64,000 bases of DNA from Phototrophicus methaneseepsis (GCF_015500095.1 NZ_CP062983.1:3968001-4032000); one strand, 5' to 3'. Positions 41,020 to 50,893 are shown, counted from the first letter of the stretch. Notes: generated by a model from the letters alone, not told the origin. Numbers and translations: made by a program.

Positions 41020-41068
41020 ATTAATGGACGTGATTTTGTATTCAGAACGAGAAAGATTAAGCCAGTAA

Positions 41069-43294
41069 CTAAACGTGGTTCCTGCGATGTGCCTCGACAA
41101 CGTTCGGGATGCTCTCAATTTTACGGATGATACGCGCCAATTGTTGGCTATCCGCAATATCGAGGATCAGCGACAATATCGCGATGTGCTGACGAGTCTT
41201 AACGTTAACCGTCGAGATATTGACTTTCTCATCGGCAATCATAGTTGTAATATCACGCAGCAGGCCCTCGCGGTCATTTGCGATGACTTCCAGCGGCACA
41301 GAATAACGATGTTCTTCTGTGACATGACCCCAGGCAACATCTAAGAGGCGCTCCCGCTCTTTTTCAGGCAACGCGGTAATGTTGACGCAATCAGCCCGAT
41401 GGACAGTGACACCACGGCCACGCGTCACATAGCCAATGATTTCTTCGCCAGGGGTAGGATTACAGCACTTAGCAAGGCTGACAAGCAACCCACTTGTGCC
41501 GGTAATACTCACGCCCTCATCAATCGAAGCAATCGTCCGCGTGCTAGGACGCTTAACAATTTCATCGAATGTATCTTCAGTCCGCTGAGCACGACGTTCT
41601 GATTCAAGGACTTTGTTCGTGATCTGCGCGCCTGTAATATCACCAGCGCCGATGGCTGCCAGCAATTCTTCAGCATGGTCCATGTCAAATAGATGCGCCA
41701 CGCTATCAAATGAAAGCTTATCCAGCACGCCAAGGCGCCGCAGTTCGCGCTCAAGAGCCTCACGACCCAGCGAAACGTGCTTTTCACGGTTTTGTCGGCG
41801 GAACCAATGGCGTATTTTACCGCGTGCGCGCGATGTTTTGACGTAGCCCAGGTCCTGGTTCAGCCAGTCCATACTCGGTCCGCCGCGCTTTGCCGTCTGA
41901 ATTGTGACCTGATCCCCTGTTTTGAGCTGGTAATCCAGGCCAACCAGGCGCCCATGAATTTTAGCACCCCGGCAGCGATGACCGACATCCGTATGAATGT
42001 GATAGGCAAAGTCAATCGGGGTTGCCCCGACAGGCAGGTCGATGATATCGCCCTTAGGCGTGAAGGCATAAACGCGATCCTGGAAGACTTCCGTCTTCAT
42101 GCGGTCCAGGAATGTCGCTGCATCCTCACGAGAATCGACGCCGTTTTCCATCAAGCGCCGCAAATAAGCAATGCGCTTTTCGAAGGCCTCGTCGTAGACT
42201 TCTTTCTTGCCTTCTTTGTACCGCCAGTGCGCGGCAATACCGTATTCAGCGTGTTCATGCATCTCACGCGTGCGGATCTGCACTTCGAGCGTTTTACCAT
42301 GCTCGTTTAACACAGCGGTATGCAAACTGCGATAGAAATTATCCTTAGGCGCAGCAATATAATCATCGAACTCACCAGGGATAGGCCGCCACAGCCGATG
42401 CACAATACCCAACACCAGGTAGCAGTGTTCCTCGCGTTCAACGATGACACGCACAGCACGCACATCATAAATCTGGTCTAGAGGGAGGCTTTTGCGCTGC
42501 ATCTTGCGATAGATGCTGAAGATATGCTTTGGGCGTCCTGTGATCGTCACATCCTGGATATTGTACTTATCCAATTCAACGCGCAGCTTGTTAGCGACTT
42601 CTTGAATATAGCGTTCGCGGTCTGCCCTGCGCTCATCCAGGCTGGAAGCAATTGCCCGATAGGCGTCCGGCTCAAGATAGCGAAAGCTGAGGTCTTCTAG
42701 CTCCCATTTGAGTTGCCAGATACCCAGACGGTTAGCCAAAGGAGCAAAAATATCCAGCGTTTCCTGCGCAATACGCTTTTGCTTATGCAGAGGCATATAG
42801 GTCAGGGTACGCATATTATGTAAACGGTCCGCTAGTTTGACCAGGACGACACGCACATCATCGTCCATCATCATGAACATCTTGCGGAAGTATTCCAGTT
42901 CCTTATTGACGACACCCGTACGCACATGGTCCGGGTTCTGCCCCAGGTCCTTAATCGGCAAATTCGTCAGCTTCGTCACGCCTTCTACAAGCCGCGTGAC
43001 GTCAGTGCCGAATTCATCAATCAGTTCATCTTCTGTTACCTGTGTATCTTCCAGGACATCATGCAGCAAACCGGCTGCAATGGTCACAGAATCCAGGTTG
43101 AGATCAGCGAGGATACCCGCTACAGCCACACAATGCGTAAAATAAGGCTCGCCGGATTTGCGCGTCTGGCCTTCATGAGCGGCCTGAGCCTTAAAGTAGG
43201 CGTGCTCAATCATAGACACATCATGAGGTGTCGTATAAGAGAGGCGGCTCAATAAGTCCTGTAAATCAACAGGATATGCATTTGCTGCAACCAT
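41069..43294 (-). CDS. rel: RelA/SpoT family (p)ppGpp synthetase/hydrolase
   Basis: 741 residues: HD hydrolase (about 25-180), synthetase (about 235-350), TGS (about 400-465), helical/CC region, ACT (about 665-741). The hydrolase site appears intact: H54, H78-D79, E82-D83 (in LLHDVLEDT) and N160 (in LADRLHNMRT). The synthetase has E308-F-D-D (in PGEFDDYIAAPK), the EXDD form typical of monofunctional RelA, instead of RXKD of bifunctional Rel; EVQIRT is present. Makes and degrades the stringent alarmone. Confidence 0.95.
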   Translation of the reverse strand: MVAANAYPVDLQDLLSRLSYTTPHDVSMIEHAYFKAQAAHEGQTRKSGEPYFTHCVAVAGILADLNLDSVTIAAGLLHDVLEDTQVTEDELIDEFGTDVTRLVEGVTKLTNLPIKDLGQNPDHVRTGVVNKELEYFRKMFMMMDDDVRVVLVKLADRLHNMRTLTYMPLHKQKRIAQETLDIFAPLANRLGIWQLKWELEDLSFRYLEPDAYRAIASSLDERRADRERYIQEVANKLRVELDKYNIQDVTITGRPKHIFSIYRKMQRKSLPLDQIYDVRAVRVIVEREEHCYLVLGIVHRLWRPIPGEFDDYIAAPKDNFYRSLHTAVLNEHGKTLEVQIRTREMHEHAEYGIAAHWRYKEGKKEVYDEAFEKRIAYLRRLMENGVDSREDAATFLDRMKTEVFQDRVYAFTPKGDIIDLPVGATPIDFAYHIHTDVGHRCRGAKIHGRLVGLDYQLKTGDQVTIQTAKRGGPSMDWLNQDLGYVKTSRARGKIRHWFRRQNREKHVSLGREALERELRRLGVLDKLSFDSVAHLFDMDHAEELLAAIGAGDITGAQITNKVLESERRAQRTEDTFDEIVKRPSTRTIASIDEGVSITGTSGLLVSLAKCCNPTPGEEIIGYVTRGRGVTVHRADCVNITALPEKERERLLDVAWGHVTEEHRYSVPLEVIANDREGLLRDITTMIADEKVNISTVNVKTRQHIAILSLILDIADSQQLARIIRKIESIPNVVEAHRRNHV

Positions 43295-43426
43295 AGGGGC
43301 GACTCAGGATTTGTTATCGATAAAGTGCTTTCATTCTACAGCAGGACTGTCAAATCTAAAAAGGAACAACAATAGAACTTTCATAGATTGATAACAAAGT
43401 GCGCACATTTCCGTAACAAACAATGA

Positions 43427-43455
43427 GCGACACACAGGGATGGGCATGCTATAAT
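43427..43455 (+). promoter_or_regulatory. promoter of moeA
   Basis: GCGACA (43427-43432), 17 bases, TATAAT (43450-43455), about 40 bases before the ATG at 43497. -35 matches 4/6, -10 is perfect. Confidence 0.7.
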
Positions 43456-43496
43456 CCGTCCATCATCATTCGTAGTTGGATAGCTGTACAAACCAT

Positions 43497-44747
43497 ATGT
43501 CAACTCTGTTAAATGTCGATCGTGCGATTGAACTGATTCTAGAAGGCCTGAATAGCAAAGGTCCTGAAGAAATCAGCATCATGGAAGCGCTGAACCGTAT
43601 TGCGGCTTCTAACATCATTGCACCGATGAGCTTACCCCCATTTGCAAACTCAGCGTTGGATGGCTTCGCGGTCCATGCATCAGATACACAGACTGCCAGC
43701 GAAGATTCACCCATGACACTGCCCGTCTCGCTCGACATCACCGCAGGTACGCACCCGGAGCGCCCTCTTGAAATGGGCGAGGCTGCACGTATCATGACGG
43801 GCGCGCCGCTGCCGGAAGGGGCCGATGCCATCATCGCCGTAGAAGCCACCAACGTGGATTGGGAAGCAGACGATGAAGTCCCCCTGCCAGAGAGCATTCA
43901 ATTTACGAAGCCCGTCAAAGCAGGGCATGGCGTGCGTGCTATTGGTGAAAGCGTTAAAGCAGGCCAGGTCATTATCGAAAAAGGGAGCGTTTTACGCAGT
44001 GCGAGTATCGGCATGCTTGCGGGCCTGGGCTTAAGCGAAGTCAGCGTCACCCAGCAGCCGCGCGTCGCCATTATCAGCAGTGGGAATGAACTGGTCCCCC
44101 TCCACGAAACGCTGACCCCAGGGAAAATTCATGACAGCAACAGCTACAGCCTTGCCATGCTCGTCAAACAGTATGGGGGCATTCCAACCCGCCTGCCCAT
44201 TGCACGCGACAGCTTAGACAGCATCCGCCAGACGTTTCATTCTGCACTGGATAACTTCCCGGATATGATTATTAGTTCTGCCGGTGTTTCTGTCGGCACA
44301 GCCGACCTGGTACGAACGGTGCTGACAGAATTGGGTGAAGTCGATTTCTGGCGCATCAATCTGCGCCCCGGTAAACCACTGGCCTATGGTAAATTGCGTG
44401 GTATTCCCTTCTTTGGCCTGCCAGGGAACCCCGTCTCAGCAATGGTCACGTTTGAAGTGCTCGTAAGACCTGCCCTTCTTAAATTGGCAGGTACGCAAGA
44501 AGTTGAACTCCATACAACCGCTGTTGCGGGCGAGCGCATCACAACAGATGGACGCCGCAGCTACGAACGTGTTACCTTAAAGCGTGATGGTAATCATTGG
44601 GTTGCCTATCTCACAGGCACCCAGAGTTCAGGCGCGCTTATGTCGATGGTATTGGCCGATGCATTGATGATCGTGCCGGAAGATATGACTGTTGTTGAGC
44701 CAGGGACTATATTACCTATTAAATTGCTCCGGCAACCTAAGATTTAA
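43497..44747 (+). CDS. moeA: molybdopterin molybdenumtransferase
   Basis: 416 residues from ATG 43497; a TTG at 43476 would add seven. Inserts molybdenum into adenylylated molybdopterin. The MoeA fold is recognised by PPFANSALDGFAV, RIMTGAPLPEGADA, ISSGNELV, the MPT-binding GGVSVG-like SSAGVSVGTAD, and FFGLPGNPVSAMVTFE. It works with moaC and the moaDE fusion elsewhere in the window. The VKOR gene follows 54 bases downstream. Confidence 0.96.
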   Translation: MSTLLNVDRAIELILEGLNSKGPEEISIMEALNRIAASNIIAPMSLPPFANSALDGFAVHASDTQTASEDSPMTLPVSLDITAGTHPERPLEMGEAARIMTGAPLPEGADAIIAVEATNVDWEADDEVPLPESIQFTKPVKAGHGVRAIGESVKAGQVIIEKGSVLRSASIGMLAGLGLSEVSVTQQPRVAIISSGNELVPLHETLTPGKIHDSNSYSLAMLVKQYGGIPTRLPIARDSLDSIRQTFHSALDNFPDMIISSAGVSVGTADLVRTVLTELGEVDFWRINLRPGKPLAYGKLRGIPFFGLPGNPVSAMVTFEVLVRPALLKLAGTQEVELHTTAVAGERITTDGRRSYERVTLKRDGNHWVAYLTGTQSSGALMSMVLADALMIVPEDMTVVEPGTILPIKLLRQPKI

Positions 44748-44801
44748 GTAATTTTTTAGTGCTATACCAACCACATTAGCAACCTTTCCGAGGGATGGTT
44801 T

Positions 44802-45299
44802 ATGAGTTCCGTATCGTATCCAGAAAAGCCCAAAAATACAGCAGGCAACAGACTGAAGTATGTGGCCTATGCGCTGATTATTGGGGGCATCATCGTCACC
44901 ACCTACCTGAGTTATCTCAAAGCGAATCAAGCGCTCGCTGTCTGCGTTCAGGGTGGCGCTTTTAACTGTAATGTCGTCCTCAACAGCGTCTATTCAGAGC
45001 TATTCGGCATTCCGATTGCTTACCTGGGCTGGCTGGTTTACATCATCTTGGGCGCCATGTTACTGTTGGAATCACGCGTTGAATTTTTCCAGAATAACGG
45101 GCGCATCCTGATGTTTGGATTGGCCTTGTTTGCCTGGGTCTTTTCGATGTATCTGGTATATTTACAGTTCTTCGTCCTACAAGCGCTGTGCCAATGGTGC
45201 CTGACGCATGAGGCCATCATGACGGTGCTGTTCTTCCTACTCGTCTGGCGGCTGTGGCAGGGGCTACAAGCTGACGACGAAGAAGTTATCGTCGAATAG
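44802..45299 (+). CDS. vitamin K epoxide reductase (VKOR) family quinone-linked thiol oxidoreductase
   Basis: 165 residues with four hydrophobic segments. Cys pair in the loop C-x7-C (VCVQGGAFNCNVV), the Ser/Tyr region after it, and the active CxxC (LCQWCLTH) are all present. Bacterial VKORs reoxidise a DsbA-like partner using quinone. Unlike many homologues there is no fused thioredoxin domain, and no DsbA-like gene is adjacent. GAGGG precedes the ATG by seven bases. Confidence 0.93.
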   Translation: MSSVSYPEKPKNTAGNRLKYVAYALIIGGIIVTTYLSYLKANQALAVCVQGGAFNCNVVLNSVYSELFGIPIAYLGWLVYIILGAMLLLESRVEFFQNNGRILMFGLALFAWVFSMYLVYLQFFVLQALCQWCLTHEAIMTVLFFLLVWRLWQGLQADDEEVIVE

Positions 45300-45314
45300 C
45301 ACACATTCTCAAAC

Positions 45315-45345
45315 AAAAAACGAGGCCGACAACGGCCTCGTTTTT
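45315..45345. terminator. bidirectional terminator
   Basis: CGAGGCCG (45321-45328), loop ACAA, CGGCCTCG (45333-45340), flanked by A6 and T5. It serves the VKOR gene (plus) and the S1-domain gene (minus). Confidence 0.95.
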
Positions 45346-45382
45346 ATTTACAGAATTTTGTTTACGCCATACGCAGCTAAGC

Positions 45383-46087
45383 TTAGTCTTCGTCGCCGTA
45401 ATGATCGCGCAGTGTGCGGCGGTAAATATCATCCTGGTCGCGGCGTGGGCGACGTGCGCCACCCTTAGACGCCTTGCGCGGAGTCGTATTGCGCTGTGCA
45501 TGCTGCTGAGCACGACGCAGAGCAATTTCCATAGCGGTCGGGATTTCTTCTTCCGGCGCCATTGCTGCTGTCACTTCTTCTTCCGGCGTGCGCATACTCA
45601 GATCAATCTGACGATTACGCCGTGACATCTTGATAACGCGGGCTTCCACTTCATCGCCAATATTGACGACATCTTCAGGACGCTCCACATAACCATCAGT
45701 CAATTCTGAAATATGAACCATACCTGGGCGTTCCGCACCAATATCTACGAACACGCCATACGGCTCAATACGCGTCACAGTACCTTTATAGGTATCGCCA
45801 CGCTTCACAGCTTCCCATGGCAGCGCAGGCGGCTTGACCATCGTCAAAGCAATGCGCTTATTCTCTTCGTCAACTTTGAGGACAAAAGCCTCAACCTCAT
45901 CCCCTAACTTGACGACTTCTTCCAGATTTTGAAAGTCTTTGCGACCAAGCTGGGAAAGATGCAGTAAAGCATCGCTTTCTGCACCAATATCCACCATGGC
46001 ACCGTACAGGCCCACGTGACGTACATGCCCTTTTACTTCATCGCCGGGCTGTAATGTAGCGATTGATGTCCCCGCATTATCAGACAT
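45383..46087 (-). CDS. protein with two S1 RNA-binding domains
   Basis: 234 residues. Two S1 domains at about 14-80 (KGHVRHVGLYGAMVDIG ... LLHLSQL) and about 97-165 (KGTVTRIEPYGVFVDIG ... MVHISEL), then a Glu-rich linker and a basic C-terminal tail with Arg and Lys runs. It resembles a shortened ribosomal protein S1 or general stress protein 13 type factor. It probably binds mRNA or ribosomes. Its 3' end faces the VKOR gene. Confidence 0.88.
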   Translation of the reverse strand: MSDNAGTSIATLQPGDEVKGHVRHVGLYGAMVDIGAESDALLHLSQLGRKDFQNLEEVVKLGDEVEAFVLKVDEENKRIALTMVKPPALPWEAVKRGDTYKGTVTRIEPYGVFVDIGAERPGMVHISELTDGYVERPEDVVNIGDEVEARVIKMSRRNRQIDLSMRTPEEEVTAAMAPEEEIPTAMEIALRRAQQHAQRNTTPRKASKGGARRPRRDQDDIYRRTLRDHYGDED

Positions 46088-46219
46088 TCCCCATAATTCC
46101 TTTCGTACTCACCTTGTGCGTCAATCCTCACGCATTTGACTTGCGTGCTACATGATCGTTGTTGTTTTATTGTGTTGCATGATTGCTTTATCTAAACGAA
46201 TCACACCGACAGGAGGGAT

Positions 46220-47011
46220 TTACCCTTCGCTGGACGCTGCATCTTCTGTCTCGGTGGATTCTGGCGTCGCTTCAGCATCGGCACTTTCGTCCGCCGTGCT
46301 ACCATCATCATCTGCGGGAATATCAATTTCTTCAATGACATCACCGCTGTCACCTTCGCCGTCAACTGTTTCGCCTACAATATCGAACTCACCGTCAAGC
46401 ATTTCTGCCAGCGGGCCGTAGCCCTCCCAATAGTACAAATCTGTGTTGAGCAGTTCATCCATATCGGCAGGATCAAGATAAATCGCACCGATAATTTCAC
46501 TTTCTGGCGTTAATTCGCCAGTCTCAACACCCGAACCAAATGCATATAGGCCCAACGGTACATCTGGGAAGATAATCAGCACAAGCGTCTGATCCGATGT
46601 GACGTCAGCCCCACTCATATATTCAGGTTCACCATAGCGCTCAATGACTTCGCCCAGGGTTATATTGGGCGCCAGCAAGGTCAATATCTGCGTCACGGTT
46701 TCGCCATCTTGCGTATAAACCTGGCAGCACTGCGGACCATCATCATCCTGAAAGACCAGCACTTGCCCGCCATCTTCAGTTTCGTTTACGGTCGGCTCCA
46801 CAAGTTGAGGATCGTCTTCAACAATAATGCGCGCATCACGCCAACTCGTCTCGCCGGGGACAATGCCACGCCAGCAAGGTGCTTCGCACGGTTCGCCCGT
46901 TAATAGGCTATCATCTGTCAAAAATTCAGGGTTACGCAGTTCTGGCGGAGGTTGACACGCTGCAGACACGATCGCTACCAGCAATGCCAGGATTATAAGG
47001 CGTAATTTCAT
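46220..47011 (-). CDS. lipoprotein of unknown function
   Basis: 263 residues. Signal peptide with lipobox VSAAC at about residue 19, an 80-residue Cys-containing region (GEPCEAPCWRGI, with CCQVY further on), and a C-terminal acidic tail of about 45 residues rich in Asp, Glu, Ala, Ser and Thr. I do not recognise a family. The acidic tail has the same kind of composition as those of HppA and the repeat protein nearby. Confidence 0.8.
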   Translation of the reverse strand: MKLRLIILALLVAIVSAACQPPPELRNPEFLTDDSLLTGEPCEAPCWRGIVPGETSWRDARIIVEDDPQLVEPTVNETEDGGQVLVFQDDDGPQCCQVYTQDGETVTQILTLLAPNITLGEVIERYGEPEYMSGADVTSDQTLVLIIFPDVPLGLYAFGSGVETGELTPESEIIGAIYLDPADMDELLNTDLYYWEGYGPLAEMLDGEFDIVGETVDGEGDSGDVIEEIDIPADDDGSTADESADAEATPESTETEDAASSEG

Positions 47012-47110
47012 GGGGATTTTTTGCTCTCACCAATTAGCTTTATTCACAACGCCGAATGGTAACAGGTTCGTGGATGAATGTACAGAGCGCTATCGGTGGA
47101 AAAACCAGAC

Positions 47111-47146
47111 GAAAAAGTAAAAGAGGTCCCTAAAAAGAGACCTCTT
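47111..47146 (-). terminator. terminator of the repeat protein gene
   Basis: AAAGAGGTC (47119-47127) and GACCTCTTT (47138-47146) with a ten-base loop. On the minus strand a T-rich stretch, TTTTACTTTTT, follows the stem. Confidence 0.85.
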
Positions 47147-47189
47147 TGGCCTTATTTTCAGACGTTTTCGGCATCTGTAGAAGGTGATA

Positions 47190-49451
47190 CTAACCCTGAA
47201 CTGTCAGGCTGTAAGCACCTATCGTCCCGCCGAACTGGATCCCATAGCGCGTGGCAATGATGATATACTGCCCCGTCTCTTGCAGGGTATAACTCGCAAT
47301 GAGTGAGTTCGTCGTGCGGCCTGTATTGGTCGTCACCAACAAAGGATCCGCATCATCATTTTCGGCGACCTGAATGCCACTCGGTGCAATCAGCAGCAAC
47401 TTTGTATCCAGCGTTTGTGAAACAGCATTCATCGCGATGCTGATTGTCTGGCCTGCGGTCCCATCGAATGCATAGACATCATATGCATTGGTCGGGGAAA
47501 TTGTCCCGGTTACAGGGCTATTCAGGCTGACACTCACGGGTGTGTCGTTGGTGTAATCCAGGCCAGTGGTGTCATTGGTAATGAAGCCACCCAAGCCCGA
47601 TGTTGGCTGACCATCTGGACCAATTGTGAACGTCACCAAAAAGTGCTGGTCCGGCAGCGGGTTCTGAACTTCCTGAATGAGCGGTACACCATTAACCAGA
47701 ACGGTCAGTGTGAATTCAACGGCTGTCGCATCATTACAGCTGTTCTGATACCAGACATCAACTTCATAAATGCCAGAGCGCAGCAAGCCTTCCGGCCAGT
47801 AGATATACGATGTGGGCGACCCATCTGAAACAGTGCAGTTCACATTACCATCATCGACTAACTGACCACCGCTTGTAATCTGAGGTGTGTCATCGAATAC
47901 AGAATCGCCTACCGGGTCACGAACCAGGAGCTGCAAGTCAGCATTGGTATTCCACGTCAGCAATACGCTGATCGCACCCACCGGGAAGCCTAACTCTGTA
48001 ATATCAGTTGGTGTGAAAGCGACACCTTCTGTCAGGCTCAGAGCAAATTCACCCTCTGTACCGCCTAGCTCCTTACCATAGCGCGTGGCGATGATGTAAT
48101 AAGTCCCGCCATCTACCAGGCGCACATTACTGATCTGAGAATTTGTCGTTCCTGGCGAGTCATCAATGACCTGGAGGATAGAACCATTCGCATTCATCAA
48201 TTGCAGCAGTGTATCCAAATTGCCAGAAACCGCACTGAGATCAATGCTGACGACATCATTTGCCTGGGCATCAAACGAATAGCTCAGGTAAGGCTGCTCA
48301 CGATATAAGGCTCCATTGAGCGTCTCGCCAAGCGTGATCGGCGTGGCATCTGCAATCAACGATTCAACAGAGGCCGGCAAGAAGTTCAGGCTGGTATCCG
48401 GGTAGGTATCACCATCATAAAGCTGTGCTGTACCGTCTGCGCTGACGTTGAAGCTAGCGATATAAACGCTGTCGATATCTTCAGACGGCGGTGGCGGCAG
48501 TGCGCCTTCGACGGTGGGCAATGCGACACCATCCACGCTGACGTTAATTGTGAATGCAGCAGGAGCGGATTCTTCACAAGCCTGGCGATAGAAAACGAGT
48601 ATTTCGTAGCTACCAGTCGGCAAAAAGCCCGGTACCCAACTGGCAGTTTCGCTCGGATTCTCGCTGATGACTTCACAAAGGCCGTTGGCGTCAAAACCAA
48701 AGCTGCCACCAATCGGGCTGGTACGACTGTCCCAATAGAGCGTGTTGCCCACCGGGTCACGCACTTCCAGGCCAAGATCAACCACAGCGTCCCAACTTAA
48801 CGTGACTTCGATACCATTTGCCAATAGAACCTGAGTCGGCTCTGTCCACGTGCTATCACTGGCTGGCTCGTCGGTATCTTCAGCTGTTGCTTCAGGGGTT
48901 GCATCAGCAGATTCTTCTGTTGGTTCTTCCGTCGCTTCTTCTGTGACTTCTTCCGTCGCCGCTATAGTCGCCTCAGAAGTTGCTTCTGGCGTAGCCTCCT
49001 CGGTTTCTTCCGGAGCAGGGGTCGCAGACGCTTCGATCTCAACCGCGCTCACAGAATAGACGACCTCAAAGCTGCCAACACTTAAATCCGAGCCTGGCGC
49101 AGCGAAAACGACCAGCGTATAGGTCCCTGCTTCCAGCGATTCGCTGATAGAGACAGAGCCCGTCACATCACTATCGACAACCTGCGCGATCGTAGCCCCA
49201 TCATCGCCTGTGAGGACGACTGCTACGGCAAGCTCATCGCTGGTCAAATCAATCTGAACATCACCCTCAACTGGCACATTCAGCCGGAAAAAACGTGCGA
49301 CTGTTGTTTCATCCAATGAACTGCTTGTGGGTTCATCAGCTACCAGCGAAACAGCATCCTGGGCCTGTACAGCTACCAGGGATAGCATCAAACAGACACC
49401 CAGCAGCAGCACAAGATGAAAACGCCGCGCGGATGAAATCTTTAAAAACAT
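47190..49451 (-). CDS. secreted repeat protein with PPC-like beta domains
   Basis: 753 residues; signal peptide ending at about 30 (VAVQAQD), GGAGG eight to nine bases before the ATG. A first beta domain is followed by a 60-residue Glu/Ala/Thr linker (about 145-205), then a duplicated module. Each module has a segment with LEVRDPVGN or LLVRDPVGD followed by conserved Cys (L-CEVISENP and N-CTVSDGSP) and a second Cys, then a bacterial pre-peptidase-like domain ending in IIATRYGKELGGTEG or IIATRYGIQFGGTIG. Probably a surface protein for adhesion or protein-protein contact. The function is unknown. Confidence 0.8.
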   Translation of the reverse strand: MFLKISSARRFHLVLLLGVCLMLSLVAVQAQDAVSLVADEPTSSSLDETTVARFFRLNVPVEGDVQIDLTSDELAVAVVLTGDDGATIAQVVDSDVTGSVSISESLEAGTYTLVVFAAPGSDLSVGSFEVVYSVSAVEIEASATPAPEETEEATPEATSEATIAATEEVTEEATEEPTEESADATPEATAEDTDEPASDSTWTEPTQVLLANGIEVTLSWDAVVDLGLEVRDPVGNTLYWDSRTSPIGGSFGFDANGLCEVISENPSETASWVPGFLPTGSYEILVFYRQACEESAPAAFTINVSVDGVALPTVEGALPPPPSEDIDSVYIASFNVSADGTAQLYDGDTYPDTSLNFLPASVESLIADATPITLGETLNGALYREQPYLSYSFDAQANDVVSIDLSAVSGNLDTLLQLMNANGSILQVIDDSPGTTNSQISNVRLVDGGTYYIIATRYGKELGGTEGEFALSLTEGVAFTPTDITELGFPVGAISVLLTWNTNADLQLLVRDPVGDSVFDDTPQITSGGQLVDDGNVNCTVSDGSPTSYIYWPEGLLRSGIYEVDVWYQNSCNDATAVEFTLTVLVNGVPLIQEVQNPLPDQHFLVTFTIGPDGQPTSGLGGFITNDTTGLDYTNDTPVSVSLNSPVTGTISPTNAYDVYAFDGTAGQTISIAMNAVSQTLDTKLLLIAPSGIQVAENDDADPLLVTTNTGRTTNSLIASYTLQETGQYIIIATRYGIQFGGTIGAYSLTVQG

Positions 49452-49608
49452 GGAGCTTGCCTCCTACAATGGTCATCAAAATAACACTCCGCTAAAATTG
49501 AGTGTAGCCGATTTTATATGGGCACGCCATGCTGGCAACCTCCGTTTAACCCGCGCTGTGAGATTCACATCAGGCGTTCATCCAGGCGGCAATGTATACG
49601 CTCTGTGC

Positions 49609-50889
49609 TTATGGGGATTCAGTCGGAACCTCTGTGGGACGTTCTTCTGGCTGCAAAACAACCCAGTTGGTCATACCTTCCAGAACTTCGAGGCGTTCGA
49701 CAACGCGCTGCCCGTTGATGATGGCGATCACATCATAAAGCCCTGTTGGCACATCAGCGACGACAAAATTCTCTTCCCAGTTGGGGTCGTCATTGATGTC
49801 TGAACCAGAATTGAGATAGATATAACTCGTGGTGGTGGCTTCTGTACGGCCATCCTGCACACGCCGGATCGTAACGGGTATATCTTGCAAAGAAGAAGGA
49901 TAATTCCCGCTGGCATCGAGTACTCGGCCAGCAATCACGCCATGGCCGACATAGGGCACCATCCATAAAACAGGATTTACCGTACTGCCGTAACGATTTT
50001 CGCCAAGGCGCACTTCAAAGTGCAGATGCGGCCCAGTTACCTGGCCTGTATTACCCACCAGGCCGATCACCTGCCCCTGCTCCACAATATCCCCGACCTG
50101 CACAAACGCCGCAGAAAGATGCCCATACAACGTGAAAAGCTTTTGCCCACGATATTGGTTGTAATGCTCGATCAAGATCACATTGCCATAAGAAGGCGAA
50201 TTCTGGAAATAATCGACTTCATCCTGGCGACCATCTGCCGACCAGATCACAACGCCAGCCGCAGCCGCACGGACGCGCTCTCCAATCCGGTTCGACATAT
50301 CAATGCCATGATGCTGGCGCAGGGGGTTCTCCTGCGATGGGCCATCCGTGCCATAAGGGTAAACTTCCAACACCCAGTTATTAGCGTTAGCATCCAACGG
50401 GCGCACAAACCAGTAATGATCATAACCCAATGGGTTCTTAGAGATCGGGGGGATGAGCGCAGGTGGCTGCCAGCTATTGGGATCGCGGGTGGCATCGACC
50501 TGTGTGGCGCTGAGTTCTTCATCATCAGATGGGGTTGCCGTTGGTGGTGGTGGCGTTGGCGTGACGACAAGCGCAACGGCCACACTGCTATCCTGGACAT
50601 CCCCTGCCCCGACGACGATGGGCGTCATGTCCTGCTCAATTGAGAGCGGCGGTATCGTCGGCATGACTTCTGGGATGGCGACCGTCGGCAAAGGCGTACT
50701 ATCTTCACCAAAGCCTTCTCGCAGCAACCTGGATATCGCGTTTTCTTCCGGCGTTGAGGTTGCCGGGTTGGGCGGAGCGATAACAGTCGGCATCGTTTGT
50801 GGCGCATTGAACCGCAGCAATACCACAAAACCAACGATGACGACTGCGACAATCAACAGCGCGGAGCAGCCACTATTAGAACGCCTCAT
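49609..50889 (-). CDS. M23 family (LytM-like) peptidoglycan endopeptidase, membrane-anchored
   Basis: 426 residues from ATG 50889, which lies just after the stop of the upstream gene (4-base gap) and follows an AGGAG. An N-terminal membrane helix (SALLIVAVVIVGFVVLLRF) anchors it outside. A linker rich in Pro and Thr is followed by the zinc endopeptidase: HHGIDMSN, YGNVILIEH, TLYGHLS and GPHLHFEV supply the metal and catalytic residues. After it comes an Ig-like or carboxypeptidase-regulatory-type beta domain (GRVLDASGNYPSSLQD). A cell-wall remodelling role is expected. Confidence 0.92.
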   Translation of the reverse strand: MRRSNSGCSALLIVAVVIVGFVVLLRFNAPQTMPTVIAPPNPATSTPEENAISRLLREGFGEDSTPLPTVAIPEVMPTIPPLSIEQDMTPIVVGAGDVQDSSVAVALVVTPTPPPPTATPSDDEELSATQVDATRDPNSWQPPALIPPISKNPLGYDHYWFVRPLDANANNWVLEVYPYGTDGPSQENPLRQHHGIDMSNRIGERVRAAAAGVVIWSADGRQDEVDYFQNSPSYGNVILIEHYNQYRGQKLFTLYGHLSAAFVQVGDIVEQGQVIGLVGNTGQVTGPHLHFEVRLGENRYGSTVNPVLWMVPYVGHGVIAGRVLDASGNYPSSLQDIPVTIRRVQDGRTEATTTSYIYLNSGSDINDDPNWEENFVVADVPTGLYDVIAIINGQRVVERLEVLEGMTNWVVLQPEERPTEVPTESP

Positions 50890-50893
50890 GCGT

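Noticed and set aside
48850-49059. Repetitive Ser/Val/Ala-rich plus-strand frame, looking like a minisatellite
   Set aside because: It is the complement of the Glu/Ala/Thr linker of the secreted repeat protein; the periodicity comes from that linker.
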